This document shows positions 19,088 through 27,381 of a stretch of DNA of 64,000 nt, one piece after another; the stretch's first letter is position 1, and each line of letters opens with the position of its first letter. The stretch comes from Anaerolineales bacterium. GTDB taxonomy: Bacteria; Chloroflexota; Anaerolineae; Anaerolineales; UBA11579. The translations under genes were made by a program, and so were the position numbers. The DNA lies in assembly GCA_026129335.1 (NCBI GenBank), contig JAHCIH010000005.1:1-64000 (forward strand), written 5' to 3'. The notes beneath the pieces were generated by a model. It was not told the origin of the DNA and did no database searches. It was given only the letters and a program-made list of their open reading frames with translations.

Positions 19088-19729
19088 CTAGGCGTCCTCT
19101 TTGCCCAGGCGATCTTCCAGCCTGCGCAAGCTGGCCTCGAGGCCCTGCTGGCGCAAGCTGATGGTCATGTCGCCGCGGGTGCGCTCCACCAGGCTGCGGC
19201 AGATGTCAGTCAGGCGGCGCAGGCCGCGAGTCACCGCATCGGGGTAGTCCATGGTCACCAGCACGGCGTAGATGTCGTCCATCTGCTCCAGCAGGCGTTC
19301 GGCCTCGTCGGAATGGCCGTGGCGCAAAATGTCCAGGCAGCGACGGCGCAGTTCGCCGGCGGCTTCGGCGAGGCCTTGCATGTAAGTGGCCGGCTCCACC
19401 TGCAGCTCCTGCGGCGCGGGCAGCGGCTTGCCGGCGACCAGCGCATCCACGATGGTCGCCTCGGCATATTCCTTGAGCGCGTCTTGGGTATAGCCGGCGA
19501 AGTACAGGTCGGGGAAGCCGGCCAGCCCGGCGCGCAGTGCGGCGGCCAGTTCGCCGGCCGCCTTCAGTTCGGCCTGGGCGTTGTCCGCCTCGTCGCGATG
19601 GATGGCGCGGATGGCCTGGGCGCAGTGGCGGGTGAGCTGGCGGGTCTGCGCCAGGGCGGCGTCGCGCGCCGCGGTCTGCGCCTCAAAGCTGGCGTGCACC
19701 GCTTTGGCAATGTCGTCCAGCCGGCTCAT
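19088..19729 (-). CDS. Translin-family protein
   Basis: The 213-residue, all-helical protein resembles prokaryotic translin-like proteins, with YTQDALKEYAEATIVDALV and YMQGLAEAAGELRRRCLD in the positions seen in translin/TRAX. Eukaryotic translin binds single-stranded DNA and RNA, and TRAX is an RNase; the bacterial role is not settled. The start overlaps the DUF3467 stop by 4 nt, and ssb lies two genes upstream, which fits a nucleic-acid role. Confidence 0.7.
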   Translation of the reverse strand: MSRLDDIAKAVHASFEAQTAARDAALAQTRQLTRHCAQAIRAIHRDEADNAQAELKAAGELAAALRAGLAGFPDLYFAGYTQDALKEYAEATIVDALVAGKPLPAPQELQVEPATYMQGLAEAAGELRRRCLDILRHGHSDEAERLLEQMDDIYAVLVTMDYPDAVTRGLRRLTDICRSLVERTRGDMTISLRQQGLEASLRRLEDRLGKEDA

Positions 19730-20085
19730 TCGCCCTCCGATTTAGGCGGGTCCGGCATGCGGAAGAGATCATCGGCCAGGGATTTGCCCTGCGGGATGGT
19801 GATCTCACCGAAGGCGGTTTCGTACTTCGTCAGGCTGTCCGCCAGGGCGCGCTGCAGCAGCTTGGCGCTGAGCGGTGAGAGCACCACACGAGCCTTGATC
19901 AGCACGTCCAGTTCGCCGGGCAGCGAGTGGGCGAAGTCAAAGACCAGCTCGGAGGGCGAATGGGCGATGCGCACCACGTTGGCGTAGACGGCTTCGTTGC
20001 CGGGCCGCTGCACCAGCCGCGGGCGCAAAGGGCCGGCCGCGGCCGGCCCTTTGCCCTGTGCGGGGTTGGCTTTGGGATCAGCCAT
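19726..20085 (-). CDS. DUF3467 family protein
   Basis: The 119-residue protein has the DUF3467 core: YANVVRIAHSPSELVFDFAH followed by ARVVLSPLSAKLLQRALADSL. The function of this family is unknown. It starts 9 nt after the ssb stop and its stop overlaps the translin-like gene, so it belongs to the ssb operon. Confidence 0.8.
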   Translation of the reverse strand: MADPKANPAQGKGPAAAGPLRPRLVQRPGNEAVYANVVRIAHSPSELVFDFAHSLPGELDVLIKARVVLSPLSAKLLQRALADSLTKYETAFGEITIPQGKSLADDLFRMPDPPKSEGE

Positions 20086-20094
20086 GGCGCGCCC

Positions 20095-20532
20095 CTAGAA
20101 GGGGATGTCGTCTTCGAAGCCGCCGTCGTCCGGCGGGCCGCCCTGGAAGCTTTCGGGGTCTCCAGGCATGCCGCCGCCGTCGCCGCGGCTGCCCAGGAAG
20201 ACGACCCGCTCGGCGGTGATTTCAAACGATGAGGCGGGTGTACCGTCTTGGCGGGTCCAAATGCGCGGCCCGCCGGTGGCTTTGTCCGGGGTGACGCGCC
20301 CCTCCACCAGCACCGGGCTGCCCGTCTTGAGGAACTGGTTGACGGTTTCGGCCTGGCGCCCCCAGGCGGAGACGCGGAACCACACGGTTTCTTTGACCTT
20401 CTCGCCGGTGGAGCTGGTGTACTGGCGGTTGGAGGCCACCGAAAAATTGGTCACCGCCTGGCCGCTGGGGGTGTAGCGCATTTCCGGGTCGCGGCCCAGG
20501 TTTCCTACAATGGTGATTTTGTGATAGGACAT
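20095..20532 (-). CDS. ssb: Single-stranded DNA-binding protein
   Basis: SSB coats single-stranded DNA in replication and repair. The 145-residue protein has an OB fold (ITIVGNLGRDPEMRYTPSG, then WFRVSAWGRQAE), a glycine-rich linker and the acidic C-terminal tip DDIPF used to recruit partner proteins. ATG 20532 has a strong AAGGAG 8 nt upstream; the frame is open up to 20700 but that part is the mRNA leader. It is the first gene of a long minus-strand operon. Confidence 0.96.
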   Translation of the reverse strand: MSYHKITIVGNLGRDPEMRYTPSGQAVTNFSVASNRQYTSSTGEKVKETVWFRVSAWGRQAETVNQFLKTGSPVLVEGRVTPDKATGGPRIWTRQDGTPASSFEITAERVVFLGSRGDGGGMPGDPESFQGGPPDDGGFEDDIPF

Positions 20533-20834
20533 GTCAAACTCCTTAGGATGATAGATAGGCGCGGGGAAAGGCCTCGGTTTCGCCCAAGGCCAAAAGGGAA
20601 CTGGCACTGTATGCAGTTGAATGAGGAATGGGGCTCCTTTCGGGTGAGCGGCTTGGTTAAGTTCCGGGGCGTATTCGCCGCGGTCGGGTGTTGCTTTCAC
20701 TCACCGGCTACGACCCGAGTATAGACCAAATGTGCGAATAGAGTCAAGAGGTGTTCTGCAGAGCCAATACCTAACAAAAAAATTTAGTACACCCGCCTAC
20801 AGACACAGGTGGGGCTTTGAGTTAGGCTGAGTAC
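20533..20834. other. Divergent intergenic region between ssb and the surface protein gene
   Basis: The 302-nt gap holds the ssb leader of about 180 nt and the ssb promoter. The 87 nt to the right of the promoter are AT-richer and contain no recognisable consensus promoter for the plus-strand gene. AGGCTGAG just before ATG 20835 may serve as its ribosome-binding site. Confidence 0.6.
20718..20747 (-). promoter_or_regulatory. ssb: sigma70 promoter of the ssb operon
   Basis: On the minus strand TTGACT (20742-20747) and TATACT (20718-20723) are separated by 18 nt. RNA would begin near 20711, leaving a leader of about 180 nt before the ssb ATG. Confidence 0.75.
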
Positions 20835-23720
20835 ATGTACAGGGCTGGGTTTATTCGCCGGCAGTTGGCTTTGGCGCTGGCCGCCCTGCTGGCCCTGGCG
20901 CTGGCGGGGGTGGCTTTGGCGGCCTACCTGGGGCCGGACCGGGCCTATACCGTGACCGTAGTAGTCACCGAGACGGTACCCGACCCGAGCAAAGACCAAT
21001 GGACGCTCACCGGGCCGGAGGGCACCTGCCTAATCAACCACCCCTGCAGCCAGCACCCGGGCACGGTGAGCTATATCCCCGCCTGCGGCTGGACCGGCCC
21101 GGCAGACAATGCCCACTGCACCCCGGGCTTCAGCATCATCGAAACCACCGAACAGCAAACCCACTTCCATCCTGAAGCCCAGGTCGGCGGCGCGGTGCTC
21201 TGTGCGCAGAACGGGCTGAACGGCTGGTGCATCGGCGACGGCGCCCTGCAGTTGAGCGCCAGCGAGCCGCTGGCCGGCTACCAGATATTGGGCATCGAGG
21301 GTGATTTGGACGGCGTGCCCTTCTTCTGCACCGCGAGCAGCTGCAGCCTGCCGGGCAACCCCGGCGTGGCCACCTCCAGCTATTGGGCGCTCTCCAGCTA
21401 CGGTGACAGCTCGCAGATGGGCCACAGCACCCTGCGCATCGACAACGACCTGCCGGAGATCGTGGGCCTGGTGCAGGGCGTGCTCGGCGAGAACGGCTGG
21501 TTCATCAGCGATGTGGACCTGGCTGCGCTGGGCAGCGACGCCACCAGCGGGCTGGCCGCCCAGCAGGTGCAGGTGGACGGCGGCGGCTGGGTGAACAATG
21601 CGCAGACCCTGGCGGCCGACGGCGCGTTCAGCGTGGTCTTCCGCGCCGAAGATGTGGCCGGGCAGCACAGCCTGACTGTGCCGCAGGACATTGGCCGCGA
21701 CACGACCCCGCCGGACTTGTCGCTGGACGCGGTGGACGGGAAAGTCAGCGGCACGCTGGCCCTCAGCGGGCAGGCGAGCGATGCCACCAGCGGCCTGGCC
21801 GGGGTGCAGTTCGCTGTGAACGGTAGCGCCTTCAGCGGCACCGCCAGGCTATCCGGCGGCGACTGGCAGCTGGACTGGGACAGCACCGATGTACCCAACG
21901 GCTTCCACGAATTGAGCCTGCGCGCCTTGGACCAGGCCGGGCACCTGAGCACGGTGCACAGTATTGGCGTGGTGGTGGAAAACCAGCTGCCCTACATCAA
22001 CCTGCCGGCGGGCTGCCCGCCGATCTGGCAGGCGCTGAACCTGGACGCCGGCCCCGGCGCCTCGCCCATCGAGCTGGTGCGCCTGACGGTGAGCGACGAG
22101 CAGGGGCGCAGCCACACGGAGAGTTTTGCCGCGCCGCCGCAGGGCTGGACCTGGCACCGCTACTTCAGCGACGGCAGCACCGCCGAGGTGGGCGAATACC
22201 GCCTGGAGGTCAGCGTGGAAGACCGCGCCGGCAACCGCAACAGCCGGGCGGGCTGTATCAGCATCCCCGACCCCGGGGCGGCCTCCCTGGCGGCGGCTGG
22301 GGACGGGCTAGGCTCGCCAGCTGCGGCCAGCGGCGGCAGCGCCGGACCGCTTGCGCCGCTGGGCAGCCCGCTGCCCAGCCTGGGCATCATCACCGCCGTG
22401 CAGCCGCAGCCGGCGCTGGTGCAGCAGCTCTCGCTGGGCACCGCGGCCAACAGCGTGGTCTGGGGCGATGCGGCCGTGGCCCTGGCTGGCGTGGCCACCG
22501 CCTATGCCCTGGGGCAGAAGGCCAGGCGCGAGGAAGAAGAGCGGCGGAAGCAAGAAGCAGCGAGCGGTGGGCCGCATAAGAACAACCTGCTGGCCGCCCA
22601 TTTGAGTGATGCGGAAATCTGGGCGATGGTGCCGGACGCTCGAGCGGATATGGGCATTGATGAGGCGCGGCTGATTGTGCACAACACCTTGCAGAAAAAA
22701 GGCCTCTACAGCCCCACGGGCTGGGAGTTGAACCAGCAGGTCAAGGAAGCTGCCGGTCAAACCCAAGTGGGCGGGGGGAGCTACACCGTGCAGAAGGGTG
22801 ACAGTTGGTACAGCATTGCCGGGGAAGTGTATGGCAACCAGCGCATGGCGGGACAGTTGGCTGAGGCCAATGGGGGAGCCAGCCTATTGCATCCTGGGCA
22901 GGTGATCAAATTGCCGGTGGTGAGCAGCACCCAGGCAGCCAACCCGTTCTTTAGTGAGCAGACCTGGGCGCAGTTGTTGGCAGAGGAAATGAAGATGATT
23001 CAGGCGAGGGAGGAAGAAGAGAAAGAGAGGGACAATAAAGCAGAGGAGGAACGAGCGACTGCCATTGTTCCCGATGAGTCGAAGGCGTCGGGAGTTGCAG
23101 GGGCGGAATCAAGGCCAAACAGCAGAACGCAAGCGACAGGCGATGAAACGATAATGTCAAAGGATGAGCTTGTTGATTTTCTAGCCGGGCTCATTAAACT
23201 ATTAGATGATGTAGATGAGATTGCAAAGTTATCCCACATAAAATACACAGACTTAGGCAACGGATATTTTTCAGTCAGTGTGCCTGATATTCCCACTGGT
23301 CAAAAATTGGACTTCCGTACAGGCATGGGGATACCTGGCACACGGTACAGCAATCTGAATCAGTCTGCCTTGAACCGAAACGTCATTAGAGGAGGGTTGA
23401 AAGGTAGTCTTGCTTTGGGTGCCGTGCTTTCAATAGGCACGAACTTCTACAGCTATGGCTGGGGGGAAAACAGCGATGTGGGTATATTCAGCCCTCAATT
23501 TGCTGCTTCGACCGGTTGGGATATAGTTGAAACATCGGCAATTACCCTGGCTGCCGTTGGTGTAGGTATGGCGATAACTGCAGTTGTTGGCGCACCGGTG
23601 ATAGTTGTCGGTGGCATTGTAGCCTTAGCTGGACTTGGCATTTCTTACCTTATGGGGCCTACTCTAGAAACATGGAAGACAAACGCTATGAATAGTTGGT
23701 TCGGGGAATCAGGTGAGTAG
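20835..23720 (+). CDS. Surface modular protein with Ig-like and LysM domains and a toxin-like C-terminus
   Basis: The 961-residue protein starts with a signal peptide or anchor (about residues 10-32). Extracellular segments resembling bacterial Ig-like repeats follow at about 210-490. A hydrophobic helix lies near 535-555, followed by a charged KARREEEERRKQ stretch. A LysM domain is at about 648-695 (YTVQKGDSWYSIAGEVYGN). The last 230 residues come from AT-rich DNA and contain a long hydrophobic, glycine-rich pair of segments near 890-940, then a hydrophilic end. The layout, and two small membrane proteins directly downstream, resemble a pore-forming toxin with immunity genes. No toxin family was recognised, so that role is inference. 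Confidence 0.7.
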   Translation: MYRAGFIRRQLALALAALLALALAGVALAAYLGPDRAYTVTVVVTETVPDPSKDQWTLTGPEGTCLINHPCSQHPGTVSYIPACGWTGPADNAHCTPGFSIIETTEQQTHFHPEAQVGGAVLCAQNGLNGWCIGDGALQLSASEPLAGYQILGIEGDLDGVPFFCTASSCSLPGNPGVATSSYWALSSYGDSSQMGHSTLRIDNDLPEIVGLVQGVLGENGWFISDVDLAALGSDATSGLAAQQVQVDGGGWVNNAQTLAADGAFSVVFRAEDVAGQHSLTVPQDIGRDTTPPDLSLDAVDGKVSGTLALSGQASDATSGLAGVQFAVNGSAFSGTARLSGGDWQLDWDSTDVPNGFHELSLRALDQAGHLSTVHSIGVVVENQLPYINLPAGCPPIWQALNLDAGPGASPIELVRLTVSDEQGRSHTESFAAPPQGWTWHRYFSDGSTAEVGEYRLEVSVEDRAGNRNSRAGCISIPDPGAASLAAAGDGLGSPAAASGGSAGPLAPLGSPLPSLGIITAVQPQPALVQQLSLGTAANSVVWGDAAVALAGVATAYALGQKARREEEERRKQEAASGGPHKNNLLAAHLSDAEIWAMVPDARADMGIDEARLIVHNTLQKKGLYSPTGWELNQQVKEAAGQTQVGGGSYTVQKGDSWYSIAGEVYGNQRMAGQLAEANGGASLLHPGQVIKLPVVSSTQAANPFFSEQTWAQLLAEEMKMIQAREEEEKERDNKAEEERATAIVPDESKASGVAGAESRPNSRTQATGDETIMSKDELVDFLAGLIKLLDDVDEIAKLSHIKYTDLGNGYFSVSVPDIPTGQKLDFRTGMGIPGTRYSNLNQSALNRNVIRGGLKGSLALGAVLSIGTNFYSYGWGENSDVGIFSPQFAASTGWDIVETSAITLAAVGVGMAITAVVGAPVIVVGGIVALAGLGISYLMGPTLETWKTNAMNSWFGESGE

Positions 23721-24285
23721 AGTGATCTGGAAAGATAGAAGATTGCTAAACAATGTTGCTTGGTCCTTTGCGAGCCTTACTGTCGGTGTCCTTCTTGCTC
23801 TTTTAGTTGCTTATGTGCCTAAAGCCTCAAACTTATTTGTCCACCTTGGTATTGTTCTGGGGAGTTTATCAACCATCGCCCTGGTTCTCAACATTTGGAA
23901 ACCCAATCCTATAGCAACGCTTGTTGGTAGCCTTGCTATCTCGTTTGGACTCTTTGTTTTTTCCCTTAGACTGCTAGAGGAGCATGCACACACTAGTTCA
24001 TATATTTACTTTGCGCTGGTACTTTTTTTAGTCGCTTTTATTCTTCCATTGATGAACGAAGCTCTGGCGAGCCGCGTCTATGAGGAGTTGCGGCACCCGA
24101 GGACAAAGGGTTTTAAAATTTTGGCCGTATTGGGTGTTGCCTTACCGGGAACTGCTGTATTTGTCGCCAGACAAGCAAGAGGTGGGAATAACATTGCGGT
24201 TTTGTTTATGTGTGTTTACGGAATCATTGTGATGCTTTTATGGGTCATGGATAGCTCTTACCGGTTTTTTTACAACAAACCGTGA
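23713..24285 (+). CDS. AT-rich membrane protein, candidate immunity protein 1
   Basis: The 190-residue protein is almost all membrane helices (about five or six). The GTG start at 23713 overlaps the end of the large surface protein gene by 8 nt, with GGGGAA as ribosome-binding site, so it is translated with it. The DNA is strikingly AT-rich (line 24001-24060 has 19 G/C of 60). The family was not recognised. Multi-pass inner-membrane proteins directly after pore-forming colicin-type toxins are immunity proteins, and this is the basis for the suggestion. Confidence 0.6.
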   Translation: MSRVIWKDRRLLNNVAWSFASLTVGVLLALLVAYVPKASNLFVHLGIVLGSLSTIALVLNIWKPNPIATLVGSLAISFGLFVFSLRLLEEHAHTSSYIYFALVLFLVAFILPLMNEALASRVYEELRHPRTKGFKILAVLGVALPGTAVFVARQARGGNNIAVLFMCVYGIIVMLLWVMDSSYRFFYNKP

Positions 24286-24303
24286 ATAAGTGAGAGAGAT
24301 CAA

Positions 24304-24909
24304 ATGGACGGTGACACAATTCGGCTGTTTGTTGTTCTAGGGCTGGTTGGATCATTGATTGGTCGTGCCCTGTACAGACTGCGCTCTCGGGCCAAAACTG
24401 ACGAGGAGGTTAAGGAGGGTTTGAATAAAGCAAAACACAAAATCCTAGTGGCATTCCTCAGTGCACTCGCAATTAGTTTGGCCGTCTACATTGCCACGCT
24501 GCTCGGCGCGCCGGCGCCCAACCACGTCCTCGCCCGCCTGCTCGGCCTGGGTAACGCCTATGTCTTGGCCGCCATCCTCGGCGGGCTGATGGGCCTGTGG
24601 CTGGCCTGGGGCGGTAAGGCGCGCATTGCTCGGATATACGGCCTGCTGCTCGGCATCTTTGCCGGCTGGCTGGTTTGGCAATTCGGGCAGCCGCACGTCT
24701 GGCTGATCGAGCTGGTGCTGGCCAGCGCCTTTGGCCCGGAGGCAGCGGTGTACACCAGCTTCGTCACGCTGTTCATCCTGTTCTGGGTAGTACGCACCGC
24801 TGCGGAGTGGGGCAAGAAGGGCATGGAGTTGTTGACCGAATATTTCCTGCGCTGGGAGATTCGGCGCGAAATCGCGCGCTCACTGGCCACAGCAGAGCCT
24901 GCCGAATAA
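24304..24909 (+). CDS. Membrane protein with mosaic base composition, candidate immunity protein 2
   Basis: The 201-residue protein has about five membrane helices and a charged C-terminus. GAGAGA precedes ATG 24304. The first 57 codons are AT-rich like the genes before it, but from about 24480 the DNA turns GC-rich (41 G/C of 60 in 24541-24600), like the chromosome around it. This suggests a recombination junction inside the gene. No family was recognised; a link with the toxin-like protein is inferred from position only. Confidence 0.6.
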   Translation: MDGDTIRLFVVLGLVGSLIGRALYRLRSRAKTDEEVKEGLNKAKHKILVAFLSALAISLAVYIATLLGAPAPNHVLARLLGLGNAYVLAAILGGLMGLWLAWGGKARIARIYGLLLGIFAGWLVWQFGQPHVWLIELVLASAFGPEAAVYTSFVTLFILFWVVRTAAEWGKKGMELLTEYFLRWEIRREIARSLATAEPAE

Positions 24910-24934
24910 AAAAATAAGTATCCAGGTCGAGGGG

Positions 24935-24963
24935 TTGACTCTTCCAAAACGGCATGATAAAAG
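24935..24963 (+). promoter_or_regulatory. Candidate promoter of the sulfur oxidation operon
   Basis: TTGACT (24935-24940) is followed after 17 nt by TAAAAG (24958-24963), with TG one base before the hexamer as in extended -10 promoters. It would give a leader of about 77 nt before the sulfurtransferase ATG. Confidence 0.5.
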
Positions 24964-25046
24964 TTATGCAATCGGCGTAGTCGCCTTTTCTTTTTGGCCC
25001 GAAAATACGACTATTTCAATCGAGAATATGTCAAACGGAGGCTGCA

Positions 25047-25889
25047 ATGGGTACACCCGCAAACCCTGATGCACTGGTGGAAACCGAATGGCTCGCTGCG
25101 CATCTGGATGACGCGAACATCCGAGTGCTCGAATCCAGCGAAGACGTCACGCTCTACGACAAGGGCCACATCCCCGGCGCGCTGGCGATCAACTGGCACA
25201 CCGAACTCAACGACCAGGTGGTGCGCGATTATCTGAACGCCGAGCAGTTCGCCGCGCTTCTCGAAGCCAAGGGCATTTCCAACGACACCACCGTGATCCT
25301 CTACGGCGACAAAAACAACTGGTGGGCCGCCTACACCTTCTGGGTCTTCAAGCTCTTCGACCACAAAGACGTGCGCATCCTTGATGGTGGCCGCCAGAAA
25401 TGGGAAGCCGAAGGGCGCCCCTACTCCACCGAAATCCCCCCACATCCCAAAGGCAGTTACCAGGCTGCGCCGCGTGACGACAGCCGCATCCGCGCTTTCC
25501 GCGACCAGGTGCACGAGCACCAAGACAATGGCCTGCCGCTGGTGGATGTGCGCTCCGCGGCAGAATTCTCCGGCGAGAAGCTGCACATGCCCGAATATCC
25601 GCAAGAGGGCGCCCTGCGCGGCGGCCACATCCCCGGCGCCAAGAACATCCCCTGGGCCAGCGCAGTCAGCGAGGACGGCACTTTCAAGTCCACCGAGGAA
25701 TTGAAAGAGCTGTACGAGAGCAAGGGCTTCACCGCCGACAAAGACATCATCACTTACTGCCGCATCGGCGAGCGCTCCAGCCACACCTGGTTCGTGCTCA
25801 CCCAACTGCTCGGCTACCCGCAGGTGCGCAACTACGACGGCTCCTGGACGGAGTGGGGGAACTTGGTAAACTCCCCTATCGAAAAATAA
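25047..25889 (+). CDS. sseA: Thiosulfate/3-mercaptopyruvate sulfurtransferase (tandem rhodanese)
   Basis: The 280-residue protein has two rhodanese domains. The second carries the catalytic loop CRIGERS near residue 237; the first domain lacks a cysteine loop, as is usual. These enzymes move sulfane sulfur from thiosulfate or mercaptopyruvate to thiols or cyanide. GGAGG is placed well before ATG 25047. It is the first of five genes that together process persulfides and sulfite. Confidence 0.92.
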   Translation: MGTPANPDALVETEWLAAHLDDANIRVLESSEDVTLYDKGHIPGALAINWHTELNDQVVRDYLNAEQFAALLEAKGISNDTTVILYGDKNNWWAAYTFWVFKLFDHKDVRILDGGRQKWEAEGRPYSTEIPPHPKGSYQAAPRDDSRIRAFRDQVHEHQDNGLPLVDVRSAAEFSGEKLHMPEYPQEGALRGGHIPGAKNIPWASAVSEDGTFKSTEELKELYESKGFTADKDIITYCRIGERSSHTWFVLTQLLGYPQVRNYDGSWTEWGNLVNSPIEK

Positions 25890-25960
25890 ATGGATGAGGG
25901 CGCGGACAGGCACAACAGCGGCGTTCGGCAAGCCGTTCCCTTCGTCACCGAGGTGAAAGC

Positions 25961-27379
25961 ATGAGCAAACTACTCGTCAGGCAGTTCGTCAACCGGGAAT
26001 TGGGCAACTCCTCGTATCTGATCGCCTCCGCGGCCACTGGCAAAGCGGCGGTCATCGACCCGGAACGAGACGTGGAGAAGTACATCGAAGCCGCCGAGGA
26101 ACGCGGCCTGCAAATTGTCTACGGGCTGGAAACGCACCTGCACGCCGATTTCATCTCGGGCGTGCACGAGCTGGCCCATGCCCTGGAGCAGAAGGGCCAG
26201 ACGGATTACCAAATCGGGGTCAGCGCGGCGGGCGGCTCGGAATTTGAGCACCTGCCGCTCTCCGAGGGCGACCGGCTCTCACTGGGCGATGTACAGCTGC
26301 AGGTCATCGCCACCCCGGGCCACAGCAAGGAGCACATCGGCTTCCTGGCCTACCTGGATGAGGGCGGCGAGACCAGCCTGCTGTTCAGCGGCGGCTCCCT
26401 CATCGTTGGCGGCACCGGCCGCACCGATCTGCACGGCGAGGCCAATACCAAACCGCTGGCCCACGAGCTGTTCAACACCATCCACCGCAAGCTGGCCGAC
26501 CTGCCCGACGATGTCGTCGTCTACCCCACCCACGGGGCCGGCTCCTTCTGCAACACCACCACCAGCAGCGAACGCGTCACCACGATTGGCAAGGAGCGCC
26601 AGAGCAACCCGTTCTTCCAATACGACCAGGAAGACCTGTTCGTCACCGAGGCGCTGGCGCACCTTTCCAGCTTCCCCAGCCATTACCAGCGCCTGCCGGC
26701 CGTCAACCGTGCCAGCGCGCGGGTGCTGGGCGGTGTGCCGGAACTCACGCCGCTCAGCGCCCAGCAGGTGGCCGAGGCGATGGAAGCCGGTGCCCTGCTG
26801 GTGGACGTGCGCGACAGCGAAAGCTACCTGGCAGCACACATCCCCAATTCCTATGGCATCCCCGTTTTCACCCCGCTGAGCGCCTGGGCGGGTTGGGTGC
26901 TGCCGCCGGAAGCGCAGCTCATCCTCCTCGGCGAAGCGCCGCTGGAGCGCCACGAGGCGGTGCTGCAGCTCATTCGCATCGGCTACGACAACTTCGCCGG
27001 TTACTTGGAAAACGGGATGACCGCCTGGCAAGCCGCCGGTTACCCGGTGGCGCAAGTGGAGAACATCCCCGCCGAGCGGCTCAAGGACTGGATGGAAGCA
27101 GACAGCCCGCCGGACATTCTGGACGTACGTTTCGACTACGAGTTCCGCGCCAACCGGCTGCCCGGCGCCAGGCACCTGGAAGCTGGCATGCTGCCGCATG
27201 CCAGCCCAGAGCAGCTGCCCGATGCGGACCAGCCGCTGGTGGTGCACTGCCGCGCCGGCACACGCTCCACCGTGGCCGTGTCGCTGCTGGAACGCCAGGG
27301 GTACAACAACCTCTACATGCTGCGCGACGGCATTCAGGCCTGGATGATGGCGGGATACGACACGGTCAAGGGCAGCTAA
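25961..27379 (+). CDS. CstB-like persulfide dioxygenase-rhodanese fusion
   Basis: The 472-residue protein joins a metallo-beta-lactamase-fold domain (residues 1-240) to two rhodanese domains. The metal site shows His59 and His61 in ETHLHADFISG; the usual DH pair is DF, which fits mononuclear iron persulfide dioxygenases that need only His-His-Asp. The first rhodanese domain (about 265-360) has no catalytic cysteine and the last has HCRAGTRS. This is the domain order of Staphylococcus aureus CstB, which turns persulfides into sulfite and thiosulfate. GAGGTGAAA precedes the ATG. Confidence 0.85.
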   Translation: MSKLLVRQFVNRELGNSSYLIASAATGKAAVIDPERDVEKYIEAAEERGLQIVYGLETHLHADFISGVHELAHALEQKGQTDYQIGVSAAGGSEFEHLPLSEGDRLSLGDVQLQVIATPGHSKEHIGFLAYLDEGGETSLLFSGGSLIVGGTGRTDLHGEANTKPLAHELFNTIHRKLADLPDDVVVYPTHGAGSFCNTTTSSERVTTIGKERQSNPFFQYDQEDLFVTEALAHLSSFPSHYQRLPAVNRASARVLGGVPELTPLSAQQVAEAMEAGALLVDVRDSESYLAAHIPNSYGIPVFTPLSAWAGWVLPPEAQLILLGEAPLERHEAVLQLIRIGYDNFAGYLENGMTAWQAAGYPVAQVENIPAERLKDWMEADSPPDILDVRFDYEFRANRLPGARHLEAGMLPHASPEQLPDADQPLVVHCRAGTRSTVAVSLLERQGYNNLYMLRDGIQAWMMAGYDTVKGS

Positions 27380-27381
27380 GC

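Noticed and set aside
20533-20700. N-terminal extension of SSB to 20700
   Set aside because: A strong AAGGAG lies 8 nt before ATG 20532, and homology begins at MSYHKITIVGNLG.
26893-27381. Upstream extension of the sulfite oxidase frame
   Set aside because: It overlaps the CstB-like gene in another frame and reads as low-complexity Arg/Ala/Gly sequence.
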